NCBI GenBank assembly: GCA_918026815.1
Contig: CAKJVC010000086.1
Coordinates: 62,001 to 126,000, forward strand
Source of the DNA: Chalara sp. BL73
Taxonomy: Eukaryota; Ascomycota; Leotiomycetes; Helotiales
Length of the DNA: 64,000 nucleotides
Reading direction: 5' to 3'
Shown: positions 1 to 12,400 of the stretch, one piece after another
Layout of the letters: the number at the start of each line of letters is the position of its first letter
Position numbering within the stretch: position 1 is the stretch's first letter
Made by a program: the position numbers and the translations under genes
Notes under the pieces: generated by a model
The model's input: the letters and a program-made list of their open reading frames with translations, nothing else
What the model was told of the DNA's origin: nothing
Database searches by the model: none

Positions 1-226
1 GCAGTTTACTCTAGATTTAAAGCTATAATATAAAAGGTAAGCGTCTGAATAGGGATCATAGGTGTGCAATAGTTCCACGCTGATTGATTGATCGATCAGA
101 AGAAATCACCGGATCACGAGGGGTGGCTGATGCCGGGCCCTGGGTGGTGGCGGGCAAATTCTGCACAGACCAAGTGTCACGAAACACGACTTCTATCCTC
201 CTTTCCCTCTCCCTTCTATCTCAAGA

Positions 227-2629
227 ATGTCACAACCGCGGAGGCAAGGTGCCGCCACGACGAATCAACCACAGTCCAAGATTATTGAGGACAATCCTAT
301 TGGCAATGGCCTTGATGTCTTCCGCTCATCATTCAAATTATACTGTGAAGACAGAAGGATCTCTTGCTCACTAGACGCGTTGGCTCAATTTGGCCGTGAT
401 GGTAAGACAAGCTAGCATTTGTTTGAGTAATCCCGTCTAACTGGCATAGATATTCAAAATCTCACTCTCGATCTCCTCTTTGCTCTACGAAACCTCCCTC
501 CCATTCGTCTCCTCGACTCCCAAATCAGTCATGGTACCCTTCGCGTTGATCTCCTGAAGCTCAATTCCGCCGTCAGCTCCGACAACTTCGACTTCGACCG
601 TGTCAAACCTCTTCTCAATGCAGCCCTTGCGGACGAATTAGAAGATGCAATCGTCTGGGAACAAGTTTACAACGCCGTCACTGAATCTACGCCACCTCCA
701 CGACCGATCGCCTCGTCTCTTCAACAAACACCATGGCTCAGCAACACAAGCAGCTTCGCAAATTCTTCTGAACATCGCAAGTATGTGGATGTTGTGCTCA
801 AGGAGGAGCTTGGTCCTATGTATATTGGGCTCCGCGATTTCCACGAGACGTACTTTGGCGATGTGCCAGGCCTCGAGACGACGTCTGAGGCAGTTTTTAA
901 GAAGTGTATGGAAGGTAGCAATCCGCTTTTTGGCGAAGGGTGGAGCGGATGGCCGGAAGATGCAAATCAAGATGACGTTTTGAGTTGGTTCGAGGAAGTA
1001 ACTGAGAAGCTGGTGGCGTTCGCAGCAGACATGTCGAACCCGATGCATCGACGAAGGCCACTGGCACAGCCCAACAGGCCGATTCAGGGCTCCACAGGAG
1101 CGCGCAAGATAGATGTCGGCTTCGTGAACGATCCAAAAGCAGGAAAGGACTCTCAATGCCACTGGTCACAGATCCTCGTACCAGGTGAACTGAAGAGCAA
1201 TCCGTCCGCAGACATCGCTTCAAAGGCATGGCTCGACCTTGGAAGGTACGCGAGAGAAGTACTTGCTGCTCAAGACACTCGTCGCTTCGTCTTAGGTTTT
1301 ACCATCTGTGGTTCTCTCATGAGGATCTGGGAATTTGACCGGCTCGGGGCGATTGCATCGGAACAGTTTGACATTAACCTAGATGGGCTAAGGTTTGTGA
1401 CAACTATCCTCGGATTTCTCTGGATGAGTGAAGAGCAGCTGGGGTTCGATCCTACAGTCGTTATAGCGGATGACCAGCGGTTTATCGAAATTAAACGGAA
1501 CGGTATAACAGAGCGCCTAATCATTGATGAGGTTATGACGCGCGCACCCTGTGTAGCAGGCCGGGCAACAACTTGCTGGAAAGCGCATCGCGATGAAGAC
1601 CCACAGACGCCGCTTGTGATCAAAGACTCGTGGCAGTACCTGGAGCGCGACGAAGAAGGCGAGATGCTCCGCGACATGACGGATAATGGTGTGGTTAACG
1701 TGGCCCGATACTATTACCATGAGACTGTTCAGGTACAGGGTAAAGACGACGATATTCGAAGCAATGTTCGAAAAGGGCTGGATATCAGGACAGCAGCAAA
1801 CTACCGGCAGGAACCCGCAATGGCAGCCCCAAGTAGCGGTGGGGTTGGTACTCCACGGAAGGGCCGGAGTGGTGGTATCACTGGCTCGAAGCGTTCGTCT
1901 AGTCAAACTGGCGCCCCTCTGCCGCCTAGTAAACGATCCTGTTCGGCATCTCCAACCAAAGCCGACAGTAATACGCTGCCAAATCGAGTGCGTCGGCGGG
2001 TCATTCTTCGTGACTATGGAAAATCTATCTATACAGCAAGCTCCCGGCCGGCCCTGCTTGCCGCATTGGAAGGTTGTATCGAAGGTCACGAGTCATTGCG
2101 CGAGGCCGGGTTCTTGCACAGAGACATCTCAATTAACAATCTTCTAATCAACGAAGATCACAATAACCCCTCCTGGTCTTCATTCTTAATTGACCTCGAC
2201 CTCGCCATCAAAGAGCGACGAGAAGGCGCCTCAGGGGCGAAGGGAAAGACCGGCACGAGGGCTTTTATGGCCATCGGGGCGCTTCTGGGCGAGCAGCATT
2301 CTTTTATGCACGACCTCGAGTCGTTCTTCTGGGTCCTGTTTTGGATATGCATTCACTACAACGGACCGGGCAAAGATATTGGACCGACGGAGTTTGAGAG
2401 CTGGAACTACGAGAGTGATAACAAGTTAGTTCGGTCCAAGGTCGGTACGATAGGCGATGAAAGCATTTTTCTTAAAATCGCAGAGGAGAACTTCACTCTA
2501 TACTACCAACCATTGATACCATTGGTCAATAGACTGCGGAGGAAGGTATTCCCGAATGGTGAGAAGTGGAAGAAGCCGGATCCAGAGCTGTATTCCTCAA
2601 TAAGGGAAATCCTTCGCAATCAAGAATGA
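227..2629 (+). CDS. FunK1-type fungal protein kinase (two exons)
   Basis: Two exons (227-401, 450-2629) flank a 48-nt GT-AG intron at 402-449. Joining them keeps the frame open and gives about 784 residues, usual for FunK1 proteins. The kinase core is recognisable: an N-lobe region with a GELK segment near nt 1189, the catalytic loop HRDISINNLL at about residues 615-624, and DLDLA (DFG equivalent) near 640-644, followed by the family-typical HDLESFFWVLFWI helix. A low-complexity Ser/Lys/Pro insert lies between the lobes (nt 1825-1980). FunK1 kinases are an expanded fungal family with few known substrates; they often lie in accessory or TE-rich DNA and beside NLR-like genes. The start at 227 is chosen because it is the first ATG upstream that splices in frame. 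The gene looks intact. The family call is firm; the biological role is unknown. Confidence 0.88.
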
Positions 2630-3643
2630 CCCCCAGGTATTGGGTGATAGATAGCATTGTCAACAGATTAGACCCGATTTTTTAGGAGATCCCCTGAGAT
2701 CAATCTTGTTAATGACCGTTCGTGTCACCTTTACTGTCGACTAGATCCTGAGTTCGTCACAAACTGGCTCAAGCTGTCCTGAGCAAATTCTTTCAGACTG
2801 CTCTGCACTGCACTGACCCGTCCAAGTCTTTTATTTCTGCTGCGAGGATCTTAATCCTCCGCCGCTCCCAATGCCCGATGGTATGGTGGACATGCACATG
2901 ACACCTCTCTTCAACTTGGAGACATTTGTCATTTGATCTATGGGGTCGCAATCCAAGAAGCCATCGCTTGGCTAATTTTACGGAGACAAACCATTGTTGG
3001 AAATTGATGATAACAATGTGGTGGAGATGGGCGAAGTAGTGCAGCAATGTTTTCGTTCAGGTTATAAAAAGGTACAGACTTAAGACTGGAGACAATTATT
3101 AGAAGAGGGATGTTCTCATGGGAATCTGGGTATTGAAATGATGACGGTGGTGACATGAACTTTGCAGATGGTGGTATGGGCGACGATTGGTCACACCAAC
3201 ACGGAAATATATGGTAATAAGCTTATGTAATGTTAGATGGCGAACTTCTTTTATTCCCAAGACCTGTCACTGGTGTCCCGAGCGGAGGATACAATACAAT
3301 GAGAAGCTTGCAAGCCACAAAACAAAGCTTTGGACTATGTGGGACATGGTCCTTGGCGGAGCACGTGCCATTTTGAGAGGTCGAGAGAAAGCGGGGTGAG
3401 CGTAGATTTGAGTAACCTCCAACATTTCAAGGAAGCATCGAGTCAAACTCCTGCCATTATTTTAATCGAACCTCCGGCGGATCGATATTTGCTTCAGCAG
3501 CTCACATTCCAGTATACGAGTTCGACCAGTCGTTTGTAGCAAGTCCTCGAGCAGCATCCCAAACCTTCAGCTCATTGTCAGCCCTCGAACAACACTTCAA
3601 CTCTCGTCCTCACTGCTTCAAATCGCGATCGGCGGTTTAGGTC
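2630..3643. other. intergenic region without a supported gene
   Basis: Only short ORFs without recognisable motifs or consistent codon structure are present on either strand. No repeat ends or structured RNA were seen. Confidence 0.5.
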
Positions 3644-3982
3644 ATGGAGCGCAATACTCAAAAGGCAACACCTCCACAATTTCAAGTAGTAAAGGTTTTT
3701 CCACAACGTGGCGGCTTATGCCTAAATAGGCTTGTCAAGCCCACTGCTTTCAAATGCAATCGCTGTAGTCTGGGGAAAACGTCGAAACTGGTGGCTTTTG
3801 CCAAAGATAAATGGGACAAACCTGTGTGCAATGGCTGCTATGGTTATCTACTTGCTGCTTCAGAGATCACCGACTGTACGAAGGGTACACAGGATAATCC
3901 GGTCGGCGTCACGGCTTGTACACAGCGATCAACCAAGACCCGCAGGGCTGGAAATCTGCGCCGGCATCAGAAGTCCAATTAG
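3644..3982 (+). CDS. small Cys4 zinc-binding hypothetical protein
   Basis: A 112-residue protein starting at the first ATG. Residues about 38-68 hold two CxxC pairs (CNRC near the start and CNGC about 28 residues later), the spacing expected of a treble-clef or zinc-ribbon-like fold, in a context of basic and aromatic residues. Proteins with this small Cys4 core occur as lineage-specific hypotheticals in Pezizomycotina. The last 25 residues are basic and may reflect a frame change: another frame stays open beyond the stop to nt 4130. Function is unknown. Confidence 0.45.
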   Translation: MERNTQKATPPQFQVVKVFPQRGGLCLNRLVKPTAFKCNRCSLGKTSKLVAFAKDKWDKPVCNGCYGYLLAASEITDCTKGTQDNPVGVTACTQRSTKTRRAGNLRRHQKSN

Positions 3983-4873
3983 AGCTATAGAGTCTAATAA
4001 AGCGATGGGAACGATGAAGTCGACCACAGCGACGTTGTCGAAGCCGGAGTTTTTATACTTGGATATTGCACAGAGGCAATTGGCTAGGCGACGCGTCAAT
4101 ATGGTGTTCTATGCCTATCCAAGCCGATGATTGGCCTTGAAGACCGGCTCCGGGTGTCGGGACGCCGGAGCGAGGCCGAGTTTCGAGAGAGAGCCGCAGC
4201 GAGAATTCAGCGTGAAGCGAAGGAGAAAGCCAGAGTTGAGGCAAAGGCGACAAGCTTGATTCCGGGTTTCGAGAGAGTGCTGTGACGAGATCGATCCGCG
4301 AAGCACAGACTGCTGACCAAACTTGTTCCCCCTTCATAATAGCCGTCTTGGAATTGTTGCCCGGTACCCTCAAAATCCAAGCCTTCTGTGCACGGCTTGG
4401 ATTTTATTTGGATTGATACCTGTTGCATAAACAAGACGAACAGTGGCGAGCTCCAAGAAGCCTTCAACTCCATGTTCAATTGATATAAGGGTTCTAAGAT
4501 CTGCTACGTATATTTTTCAGACTACTCCGATCCATCCGAACCTTCTGGATCCCGATCCTTAGTTCTTATTCCAGTAGAGCAAGTGGCTCACTCGAGGATG
4601 GATCCTCCGGGAACTGATCACGCCCATCAAGTACTGTTTTATACATGAGAATGGAATCGCATTGGCAGCAAAAGACGTCTCGGGAAATTTCTTTCAAACA
4701 TTACTCGCATTAGCCAGAAGTCCTCTCTATCTAGTCAGGATCTCATGCTAAGTAGCATTGCTCAAAGAATGTCATGGGCTTCGACGAGGAAGACAACACG
4801 CTCTAAGGATATGGCTGAAGGAGGAATTTTTTTGTCGTCGCTTAATAAGGTGACAAAGTTGAGGCTTCTGGAA
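3983..4873. other. intergenic; short helical ORF fragment at 4127-4285 (+)
   Basis: The only coding-like signal is a 52-residue plus-strand ORF at 4127-4285 rich in Arg, Glu and Ala with strong helical character. It may be a remnant of the 3' part of the preceding small gene. Nothing else is supported up to the transposon boundary at 4874. Confidence 0.3.
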
Positions 4874-4971
4874 GGCAAGTGATTAAAATACACCCGGTGT
4901 AGGAAAAAGTGGGGTATACACCGGGTGTAGGAATAAGTGGGGCATCGCCATTTTAACTTTGGATGGGAATC
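4874..4971. repeat. left terminal inverted repeat of the MULE (outer 98 bp)
   Basis: Identical over 98 bp to the reverse complement of 8393-8490. It contains a short internal direct repeat of the acaccgggtgtagga type. Its last five bases, gaatc, are the target duplicated by the inserted LTR, and the repeat resumes at 5573-5591. Confidence 0.95.
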
Positions 4972-5567
4972 TGTAACAAATAGAGGGCAGTAAGAGGGAT
5001 TGCAATATAGCAGGTAAGGACACGTATGTTATAAAAGCACGTGATGAGCAATGCAAGTGTAATAGTATTGTATTGATATGAGATGTAGGTCTTTGAATCT
5101 ATGAGAGACTCAAGCTTGCCCTCCAAGGAGTTCTGGCTTCCATTTATGTCTTTCGCCTTTCGACTGTTCTATATCCTTTACCTACAGAGTCACCAAGCTT
5201 TTGACTTTAGTATATGTAGCAGCTGAAGCCACGACAGCTTAAGTCATACGCCATCGTAGTGGCTGCAAGCCTGTAGCCGAAAGCCTGTAGCCGCTGTAGC
5301 TGAAAGCCTGTAGCCGCTGTAGCCGAAAGCCTGTAGCCACTGTAGCTGCAAACCTGTAGCCGCTGTAGCCGCAAGCCTGCAGCTGGCTATAGGCTGGTTA
5401 CGCCGTTTGCAGCCCTGAAAGTACTGCAGCTGAAACCCACGGCAGTCTAAGTCCTACGCTTTTGTAGTGGCTGCGAGCCTGTAGCTGCAGGGCTTAAGTT
5501 CTCTCATAAAGACTTTTATTCCATATCCGGGGTCTTGAACTGATTTTGCCGAATCCTGGCTGTTACA
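4972..5567. mobile_element. solo LTR inserted in the MULE terminal repeat (family A)
   Basis: Starts TGTAACA and ends TGTTACA, and is flanked by a 5-bp direct duplication gaatc (4967-4971 and 5568-5572), the hallmark of LTR-retrotransposon integration. Length is 596 bp. The middle (about 5265-5490) is built from degenerate repeats of the gcctgtagccgctgtagctg type. Its first 100 bp recur at 45286-45386 and at both ends of the palindrome at 54681-55587. No internal retrotransposon genes remain, so it is the product of LTR-LTR recombination. Confidence 0.9.
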
Positions 5568-5651
5568 GAATCCCTAGTAAAAGTCGTGATTACTTTACAA
5601 TCATAAGTTATATTAAAAAAGAACTATATCAGTTGCTTGAATTCAAAGCTA

Positions 5652-8290
5652 TTAATATACAAAACAGTACGTTTCTTCATCTCTCTGTTGTTGTTCAGCA
5701 ATTTGTCTTTGTATACCTCTAATACCAATTTCAGTATTTCTTCCACTCATTCTGATATACCTCTCATTTTCTTCCTCTTCTACTCTTCGATCTTCATCTT
5801 CTTGGAAGTCTAGAAATGCATCTAGCTCTTCATTTGTCCAATTTGGGCTTCCTTCTATCAGCGTTTTAGTATTAATATCAAGACGTTGACGGAATTTTAG
5901 ATTAGTTTCCTTCAGATATCTCCGGCTGTACATATCCCACGTTTTTAGGCCCGCTACTCTTCGATATTGAGACTCTTTGACTTGAGGGTGTGCTGCTAGA
6001 TAGTCTTGTTTTCTAGCTAAGTATCTGTTATATACCATCTCGATTCGATTAGGGTATATTGGCCTTGAATCCGTAACAAATGTAGTCTCAAGTTGACTAT
6101 GCAGTTGAGCTTGAAGCTCAGTTTCGATAGTCGAGGATTCAGGCTCTCCAGATAAAAGTCTTACTACAGGAGTAGGCTCTATTTGTGAATTAAGCTCGTT
6201 TGATGTTTGATTTAAATGTTGATCTTCATCTTGATCTTCCTGAGCTATCTGAGCAAGCTTCCGCATACAACTAATACTCCTACTAGTATGACCAGAGAGG
6301 CCACATAACCCACACTTCCTTTGTTTAGGACCTTCTGTTGCTTCAAAGCCAGAAGGAATACGTTTTGTACTATGTTTTGTGCTATTTCGAGGTGCTCCTT
6401 TGCTAATTAGATGTAGAGGTTCAAGAATTGGAGGCTCTAGCTCTTGTTGAAACCGATTCCACCACCAGTGTAAGTGAAAATCGTCGGGAGTAAGGCCAAG
6501 ACCTACTTCTTGTCGATTCTTTACTATATGAGCACAAGGTACTCCCATCGTTTTCGAAAAGGTCCCTGAGCAGGGCACTAGAGGCTCTTTCATCTGCTTT
6601 ACATGATCTTTAACTAGTCGAAGAGCTTGTACAGTAATTGCACTAAAGCATAAACCGAATGTCTTCCGATCAAGACTAAGATCAGTTCGAATTTGGTCTC
6701 GAGCTTCATGGTAAACAATCTCCCGCATTTGTTTTCGTACAGCCATCTCAATCGATTTCCAAGTATCAAGAAGATCTCCTTGAGAGCTAAAGATGTATCG
6801 TTTGAGATATCGATGAGCTGCTTCAACTCTAGACGTAGCCGTAATACCAAAATGGGGGTATTGATTAGTCCAAGCATGAACTAGAGCTCTTTTCCTCTCA
6901 GGCCTTAACCACGTGCTTTTAATGTATTCAGTGCAAGTGGGGTAGCTAGCAAAATCAATGTCAAACTGAGCGAGTCGAGTTTGATATTCATTCTCTGTTT
7001 TCGAAGCTATAATACCATTCCAAGCTTGTATAAAGGCTTCCCAAGACTCGGTAGCTGTGAATTCAGACTTGCAGTGCTGCTGAGTATTCTTATTTGCATG
7101 CCATACACACAATAGAGCAGGAGAGTCAGGAAAAACTGTCGAAATAGCATTGCGAAGAGCTTGGTCGCAGTCAGTACTAATTGCACCAGGGCCGACAACT
7201 ACAGTAGGTGTAGCTAGAGTAGTAAATAGTTCTTTGAGTTGTAAACAAGCCCATTCATATGCACTTTCCGTTTCGTCAGATAGGAAAGCAAACCCAATGA
7301 AAAAGGTTTTGCTACTCCGGTCCACTCCTAAAAACATTTTAGTTAATAAGTTTATTAGAAGGTTTATTATTGCTTAAATAACGAACCAATTACATCAAAC
7401 AAAGGCATATTAAACCGATTTGTTCGATATGTATTATCAATTAAAATAACATCATAGTTGAATTGCAAGTGCTTGAGGCATTCAGGTAATGTGATAAAAA
7501 TATGCTGAACTCTATTGTCTTCTCCTACAGCTATTCGATAGGAAAGCTCTTGCTCTTTTAGGTGATCCATTAGAGCTTCAATCGGAGACTTCCCTTGACG
7601 TGATACTCGCCGAGAAGTAGCATTGTGATTATATATATCGCGCGGTATAAGTGGTAAAGAAGGGGCAAATTGATGAAGGAACTCCATCTGTTGCTGAGGA
7701 CGTATGCCTAAAAATGATTAACCCTGGATCTTTATGCTAAACTACTATTTAGTTACAAACTAACCTGAATCATACAAAGCTTGGTTAATAGCCTGACTTT
7801 CAATAGGCATTCGACGATGGACAGAGTGTGCGGCAGGGTGAGAGCTAGGGCTATGATTATGAGTACCAAATTGCTTATAATCTCGATGCTTCAGCTCCCA
7901 TTTTGTCTGGCAGATTGTCTCACAAGCTAGTACTGAAAATCGACAGCCAGTGTCTCGAGATCGAGACTGTTGCTCACGTGAGAGATTTTGATTTGGTTTA
8001 TATAGCCGGTCACAGCTAAAGTGTAACTTTAATCGATTACTCCCAGGTGTACGCTTACTTCTCCCTTTTATAAATGCATACCCACGTGTGCTAGCAAAAT
8101 CATTAATTGATTTCTGCAAAGCAGCCAGAGATTCGTAGGTTTGCTCCGGAGGGAGTGCCATATCAACAGCAGCTGGAGTTAAAGTAATTGCGCTAGATCG
8201 AGCTTGAGTAGAAGTGGTTTGAATGTAAGCGATTTGAGAAAGCGGGGATACAGTAGGAAGATCAAGTGATAAAGAAATAGGACAGTCCAT
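5652..8290 (-). CDS. MULE transposase (three exons)
   Basis: Exons on the minus strand are 8290-7765, 7707-7387 and 7327-5652, with GT-AG introns at 7708-7764 and 7328-7386. Both joins preserve the frame and give about 840 residues. In order: an N-terminal FAR1/WRKY-GCM1-like zinc-binding region (about 50-160), the MULE DDE domain with Asp in IDNTYRTN (near 266), Asp in TDCDQAL (335/337) and Glu in SRVEAAH (near 451), a SWIM-like zinc finger ending GVPCAH (near 549), and a C-terminal CGLCGLSGH zinc knuckle. All catalytic positions are present, so the enzyme may be active. It cuts and joins the terminal repeats listed for this element. Exon 3 carries the ordinary start of the catalytic strand, so reading it alone would lose the FAR1 region. 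Confidence 0.9.
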
Positions 8291-8373
8291 TTTAATAGAT
8301 ATTTAAAGCTATTTGAAGCAATTGATAATTATAGGACAAAAGGATTGATATAGGACACGAGATTAACACGAAA

Positions 8374-8490
8374 AATCACGACTTTTACTAGGGATTCCCA
8401 TCCAAAGTTAAAATGGCGATGCCCCACTTATTCCTACACCCGGTGTATACCCCACTTTTTCCTACACCGGGTGTATTTTAATCACTTGCC
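8374..8490. repeat. right terminal inverted repeat of the MULE (117 bp)
   Basis: An uninterrupted 117-bp repeat. It matches the left repeat exactly once the solo LTR and one gaatc copy are removed from the left side. Confidence 0.93.
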
Positions 8491-8498
8491 CTGGGGTA

Positions 8499-9142
8499 AG
8501 GGGGGCGGATACGGATACGCCGGGCGTATATCTTACTAAGCAATACGCCCCTTAGGCCTAAAGCTACAGGGGTTGCAAGCCTGAAGCTACAGCGGCTGCA
8601 AGCCTGAAGCTATAGCGGCTTCAAGCTTAAAACTACAGCGGCTACAGGCTTAAATTTGCAACGGCTACAAGTTTAAAGCTACAACAGTTATAAGTTTGCA
8701 GTTATTATAACAAAATAAAACTTAAACTGTTGTAAAATTTAACTATAATATTTTTAAAGTTATAAACAGCGTAACTAGTTTATAGTTTAGTTACAAGTTT
8801 AAAATTAAAGCAACTACAAAAACAGCTACAAGTTTATAACTGTTATAACTTTAAATTTATAATTAACTATAAACTAATTACGATGTTTATAATTTTAAAA
8901 ATACTATAATTAAAGTTTACAACAGTTTAAGTTTATGTTTTTATAATAGCTGCAAATTTGTAACTGTTGTAACTTTAAACTTGTAGCTGTTGTAAATTTA
9001 AGCCTGTAGCCGCTGTAGATTTAGGCTTGTAGCCGCTGTATCTTCAGGCTTGCAGCCGCTGTAGCTTCAGGCCTGTAGCCGCTGTAGGGGGGGCGTATTG
9101 CTTAGTAAGATATACGCCCGGCGTATCCGTATCCGCCCCCCT
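8499..9142. mobile_element. foldback/MITE-like element with palindromic arms
   Basis: The ends aggggggcggatacggatac and its complement form inverted repeats of about 52 bp, followed inward by inverted arrays of units like gcaagcctgaagctacagcgg. The centre (8640-9000) is very AT-rich. The direct duplication ctggggta flanks it (8491-8498 and 9141-9148); because the inverted repeat overlaps the last two bases, the target duplication is either 8 bp (hAT-like) or 6 bp (ggggta). No coding capacity. It abuts the MULE right end and the LINE tail. Confidence 0.75.
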
Positions 9143-9145
9143 GGG

Positions 9146-9146
<1 letters not shown>

Positions 9147-9182
<36 letters not shown>
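9147..9182. repeat. (TAG)12 microsatellite, LINE 1 3' tail
   Basis: Twelve perfect TAG copies. On the LINE sense strand this is a CTA-repeat tail instead of poly(A). Confidence 0.95.
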
Positions 9183-9184
<2 letters not shown>

Positions 9185-9467
9185 TTATTTTACGTCTGTC
9201 TGAGGCTCGCGCGAAGCACGTGGCCTACTCCGAATTCGAAGATAGGACGCTAGGAGTAAACTCCTAGAAACCAGAGGCTACAAGCCTTGAATATACAAAG
9301 GTACTTGGCGTTTTTCCTTAACCGCAAGTATTGGACAGGCAGGTATTTAAACTAAAATTAGACAATGAGCCCTCCTCTATGCTCTAGCCCTCCCACTCCC
9401 CGCGGCTCTCGCAACATCTCGAATATAGGATTTAAAAGAAAGTGTAGCAATTAACAAAAGGAAAAGA

Positions 9468-12400
9468 CTAGCTAGTTGCGCGATGCGGACAAATGTCCTC
9501 AAAAAAGTGGGTTTTACGCCACCATTCTGTTAGGGTAGTGATACCTTCACTAGTGCCGAGCAGTTGTGGTATAAGAGTGGAAGGGGGCCCTTGGGGTCGG
9601 TTGGTGCGCCTGCGAGCGATTCTGCAAAAGAAAAAGTGAAATCGTGACTTTGGAGAGCCACACGAGCAGTATAATTCCGCTTCTGTATGGTTAAACCGTT
9701 CGTGGTAGTCTTTAAAGTCGCCGTGATTTGATCTGGCTGCGATGATTCGGCCGAGCTCTTTTCTAGGGAGCTGTAGCTCTTGTGGAGGAACAGGAGCTGT
9801 GTCGATTGATAACAGTCGGTAGTTCTCGTGTGCGGCAGTCGCCCACCATTCTGCACGTGCATTTGTAGCTTGTCGAGTTTGCCATTTCTTTAAAGAAGCA
9901 AACGACAACAGGAAAGGGGAGTTAGGGAGCTGCAAAGCACCGTTGCGCGCTTCTATGTCGGCTAGCTCATTTCCGGGAACATTCGCATGGCCAGGCACCC
10001 AGCGGATATGTATATTTCCGGCTGGTGTAATGTGCTCTCTTTTCTTCCAGTCTTTTTGTGCTTGCATGAAAGAGGTAAAGATTGACTGTGAGGAAGTGAG
10101 TGACGGAGATAGTAGGCGAATTGCAACTTCAAGGTTGTCAAGGCATATCCAGACGTTTTTTGCAAGTCGGTTTAAGGGGTGTCGAAAGGCTGCTTTTGCA
10201 CCACATAAAGCTGCAATAGCTTCTGCATCAAAGATTTCAGCGCTAGGGCCGAGTGGGATAGATTCGTTAAGCGTAGTCCCGAATAGGGATAGAGAGTAGC
10301 CTGCCCCTGCATTGCCGTTCTGGAGCTTTGAGCCGTCCGTATACACTATTATATCATTTGACGGGATATCTTCAATAAAGTGCAAGAATGCGGAAGCGCG
10401 TTGTTCTTTCGAAAAAGTCGGATCCGGGGCGCCTATTCGTTTTTCTGCTTCGGTGCGGCTTTCTACCTGGAACCAAGGGGGTAGAGCTAGCATGTCGAGC
10501 TGTTCCGAGGAAGGCAGCGACAGGTACCTTCTTGCGAAGCGGGTTGGGACTCGGCTTCTTCGTGTTGGTATTAGCGGTCCTCGGATCGCGTCTGCACGTG
10601 TACGAAGGGGGTGTTGGGAGTCAAGCTTTCGAATACGAACTGTCGCGCGTAAAGCGATTTCGTCAAGCTTAAGTTCGGGGGGTGAGAGTCCTGCTTCTCG
10701 GAGTAGGACTGAATAGGGGGTTGTGAAGAAGACAGGGAGAATCGACATAGCTGAAACTCGAATTACTTTTTCAAGCTTTGTAAGTAGGCCGTCCACTTGA
10801 TTTGAGGAGAAGCCGTTGTGTGTCTGCCTTTTGCGGCCTGGCCACCACGTTTCTGCTGCAAAATAGACCACCGAAAGCACACACGCTACTACAGCTTGTC
10901 GTGTGAGAATGGGAGATACGCCGCGAAGCGTGTTGCCGAAAGAAGAGAAAGCCTTGGCTGTTTTCAGAGCTTTAGAAGCTTGAGCGAGAACGTGGTATTT
11001 AAAAGTTAGTTTTCTGTCGAACAGGACTCCAAGCCATTTCAAGTAAGGGCGGTCTGTGCTTTCGGAAACTGTGAAGGTTCCCGCCGTTACCGGCGGCGAC
11101 CTGTTTTTGTCCGCGTGCTTTCGAGAAAAGTGAAGCAGCTCTGATTTCTCTGGGTCGAAAGTGATCCCTTCCGAACGTCTCCATTCTAAAGCTTGTGCAA
11201 GCGTAGCTGATAGAGCAAGAGCGTTTTCTTGAAGAGAAGGGGAGATTTTGCAGGAGGCAGCATCGTCTGCGTAGCAGTAGCCGCCCCAAAAAAGTTCCAG
11301 GAAGAAAAGGGGAGAGGTGTAAAGCATAAAAAGGATAGGTGAAACCGGGGAACCCTGGGGCAGCCCGCATTCTATTTCGATTGCATCACCGATCTCACCG
11401 TCGAGCCGGATGCAGACTTTGCGATTTGTGACAAAAGAGGCGACCCACTCGCAAAGGTAGTTCGGCCAGCCTTGTTCGCGTAGTCTTTTGACCAGCCGGC
11501 CAGGTAGGACAGCATCAAAAGCGCCTTTGACGTCAAGCGTCAAGACAGAAGCCGTGAGGCCTTGGTTTAACGCCGTTTCGATATCGTGAGTCAGGCATGT
11601 TGTAAGATCAACTGAAGACCGTAACGGGAGGGCGCCGAATTGCTGTGGAGCTACTACGCTGTACTTGATCGCGACCCATGACATCCTTTTCGCCACCAGT
11701 CTTTCCAGGCCCTTCCCTAGCACCGAGAGTAGCGCGATGGGCCGGTAGGAACGGGGAGAAGTTCGGTCCGCTTTGTTTGGTTTGCTCAAAATAGCAAGAA
11801 TAGCGGTTCGAAAGCAAGCAGGGTGATGGCCCATTTGAATGCAAGCTCGGAACAGTTGACAAATATGCGTTTTTAGCAATGGCCACCCTAGGCGTAGAAC
11901 TGGCGTAGGGATTTCGTCTTTGCCGGGCGTAGTGTTTCCTGCTCCGAGAATTGACTGTTCTACTTCTTGTTCTGTAAGGTCCGGGAACGGCAGCGAGGTT
12001 CTCGGGATGGCGGAGGCTGTAAGTGGGATGTCGCCTACTTCTGCGGCGTTTTGTAAAAGGTTTCGCGCCAGGACGTCTCTTTTGGCCGCTAACGAAGTTG
12101 CGAGAGGGTCTTGCGGCCGTAACGGGTCTTTCAGAGGAGGGGAGCGAAACGAGCCTGTTGACTTATGCCATTTTGCAATGTTAAAAACGTCTTTGCTTGT
12201 AGCTGCTTCGTCGAGCTTTTTCTTGAAGAACGACGCTTTTGCTTGCCGGGTTGCTTTCCGCAGCACTTTCTTTGCTTCGCTTGCTGCGAACCCGTGTTGT
12301 CCTCTTCTTGCGGCGCGGTAAGCTTGTACTGCGAGGGTACAGGCATTGTCCCACCATGGCTGCCCATTATTATGCGTAAGGGCCCGTCGAGCTGAGCCTT

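Larger units (their letters stand above)
4874..8490 (-). mobile_element. MULE (Mutator-like) DNA transposon, near intact
   Basis: The element is bounded by inverted repeats beginning ggcaagtgattaaaatacac. The outer 98 bp (4874-4971 and 8393-8490) are identical in inverted orientation. The inner 19 bp of the left repeat (5573-5591) have been displaced by a solo LTR, and match 8374-8392. Without the LTR and its duplicated target the element would be about 3.0 kb. It encodes one transposase gene on the minus strand with all catalytic residues. The perfect terminal repeats suggest recent activity. No clean 9-bp target duplication is visible: the flanks are cttctggaa and ctggggtaa. Confidence 0.92.

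Noticed and set aside
638..1162. 174-residue minus-strand ORF
   Set aside because: Antisense shadow of the FunK1 kinase exon.
4865..8499. 9-bp target duplication for the MULE
   Set aside because: The flanks cttctggaa and ctggggtaa share only scattered bases.
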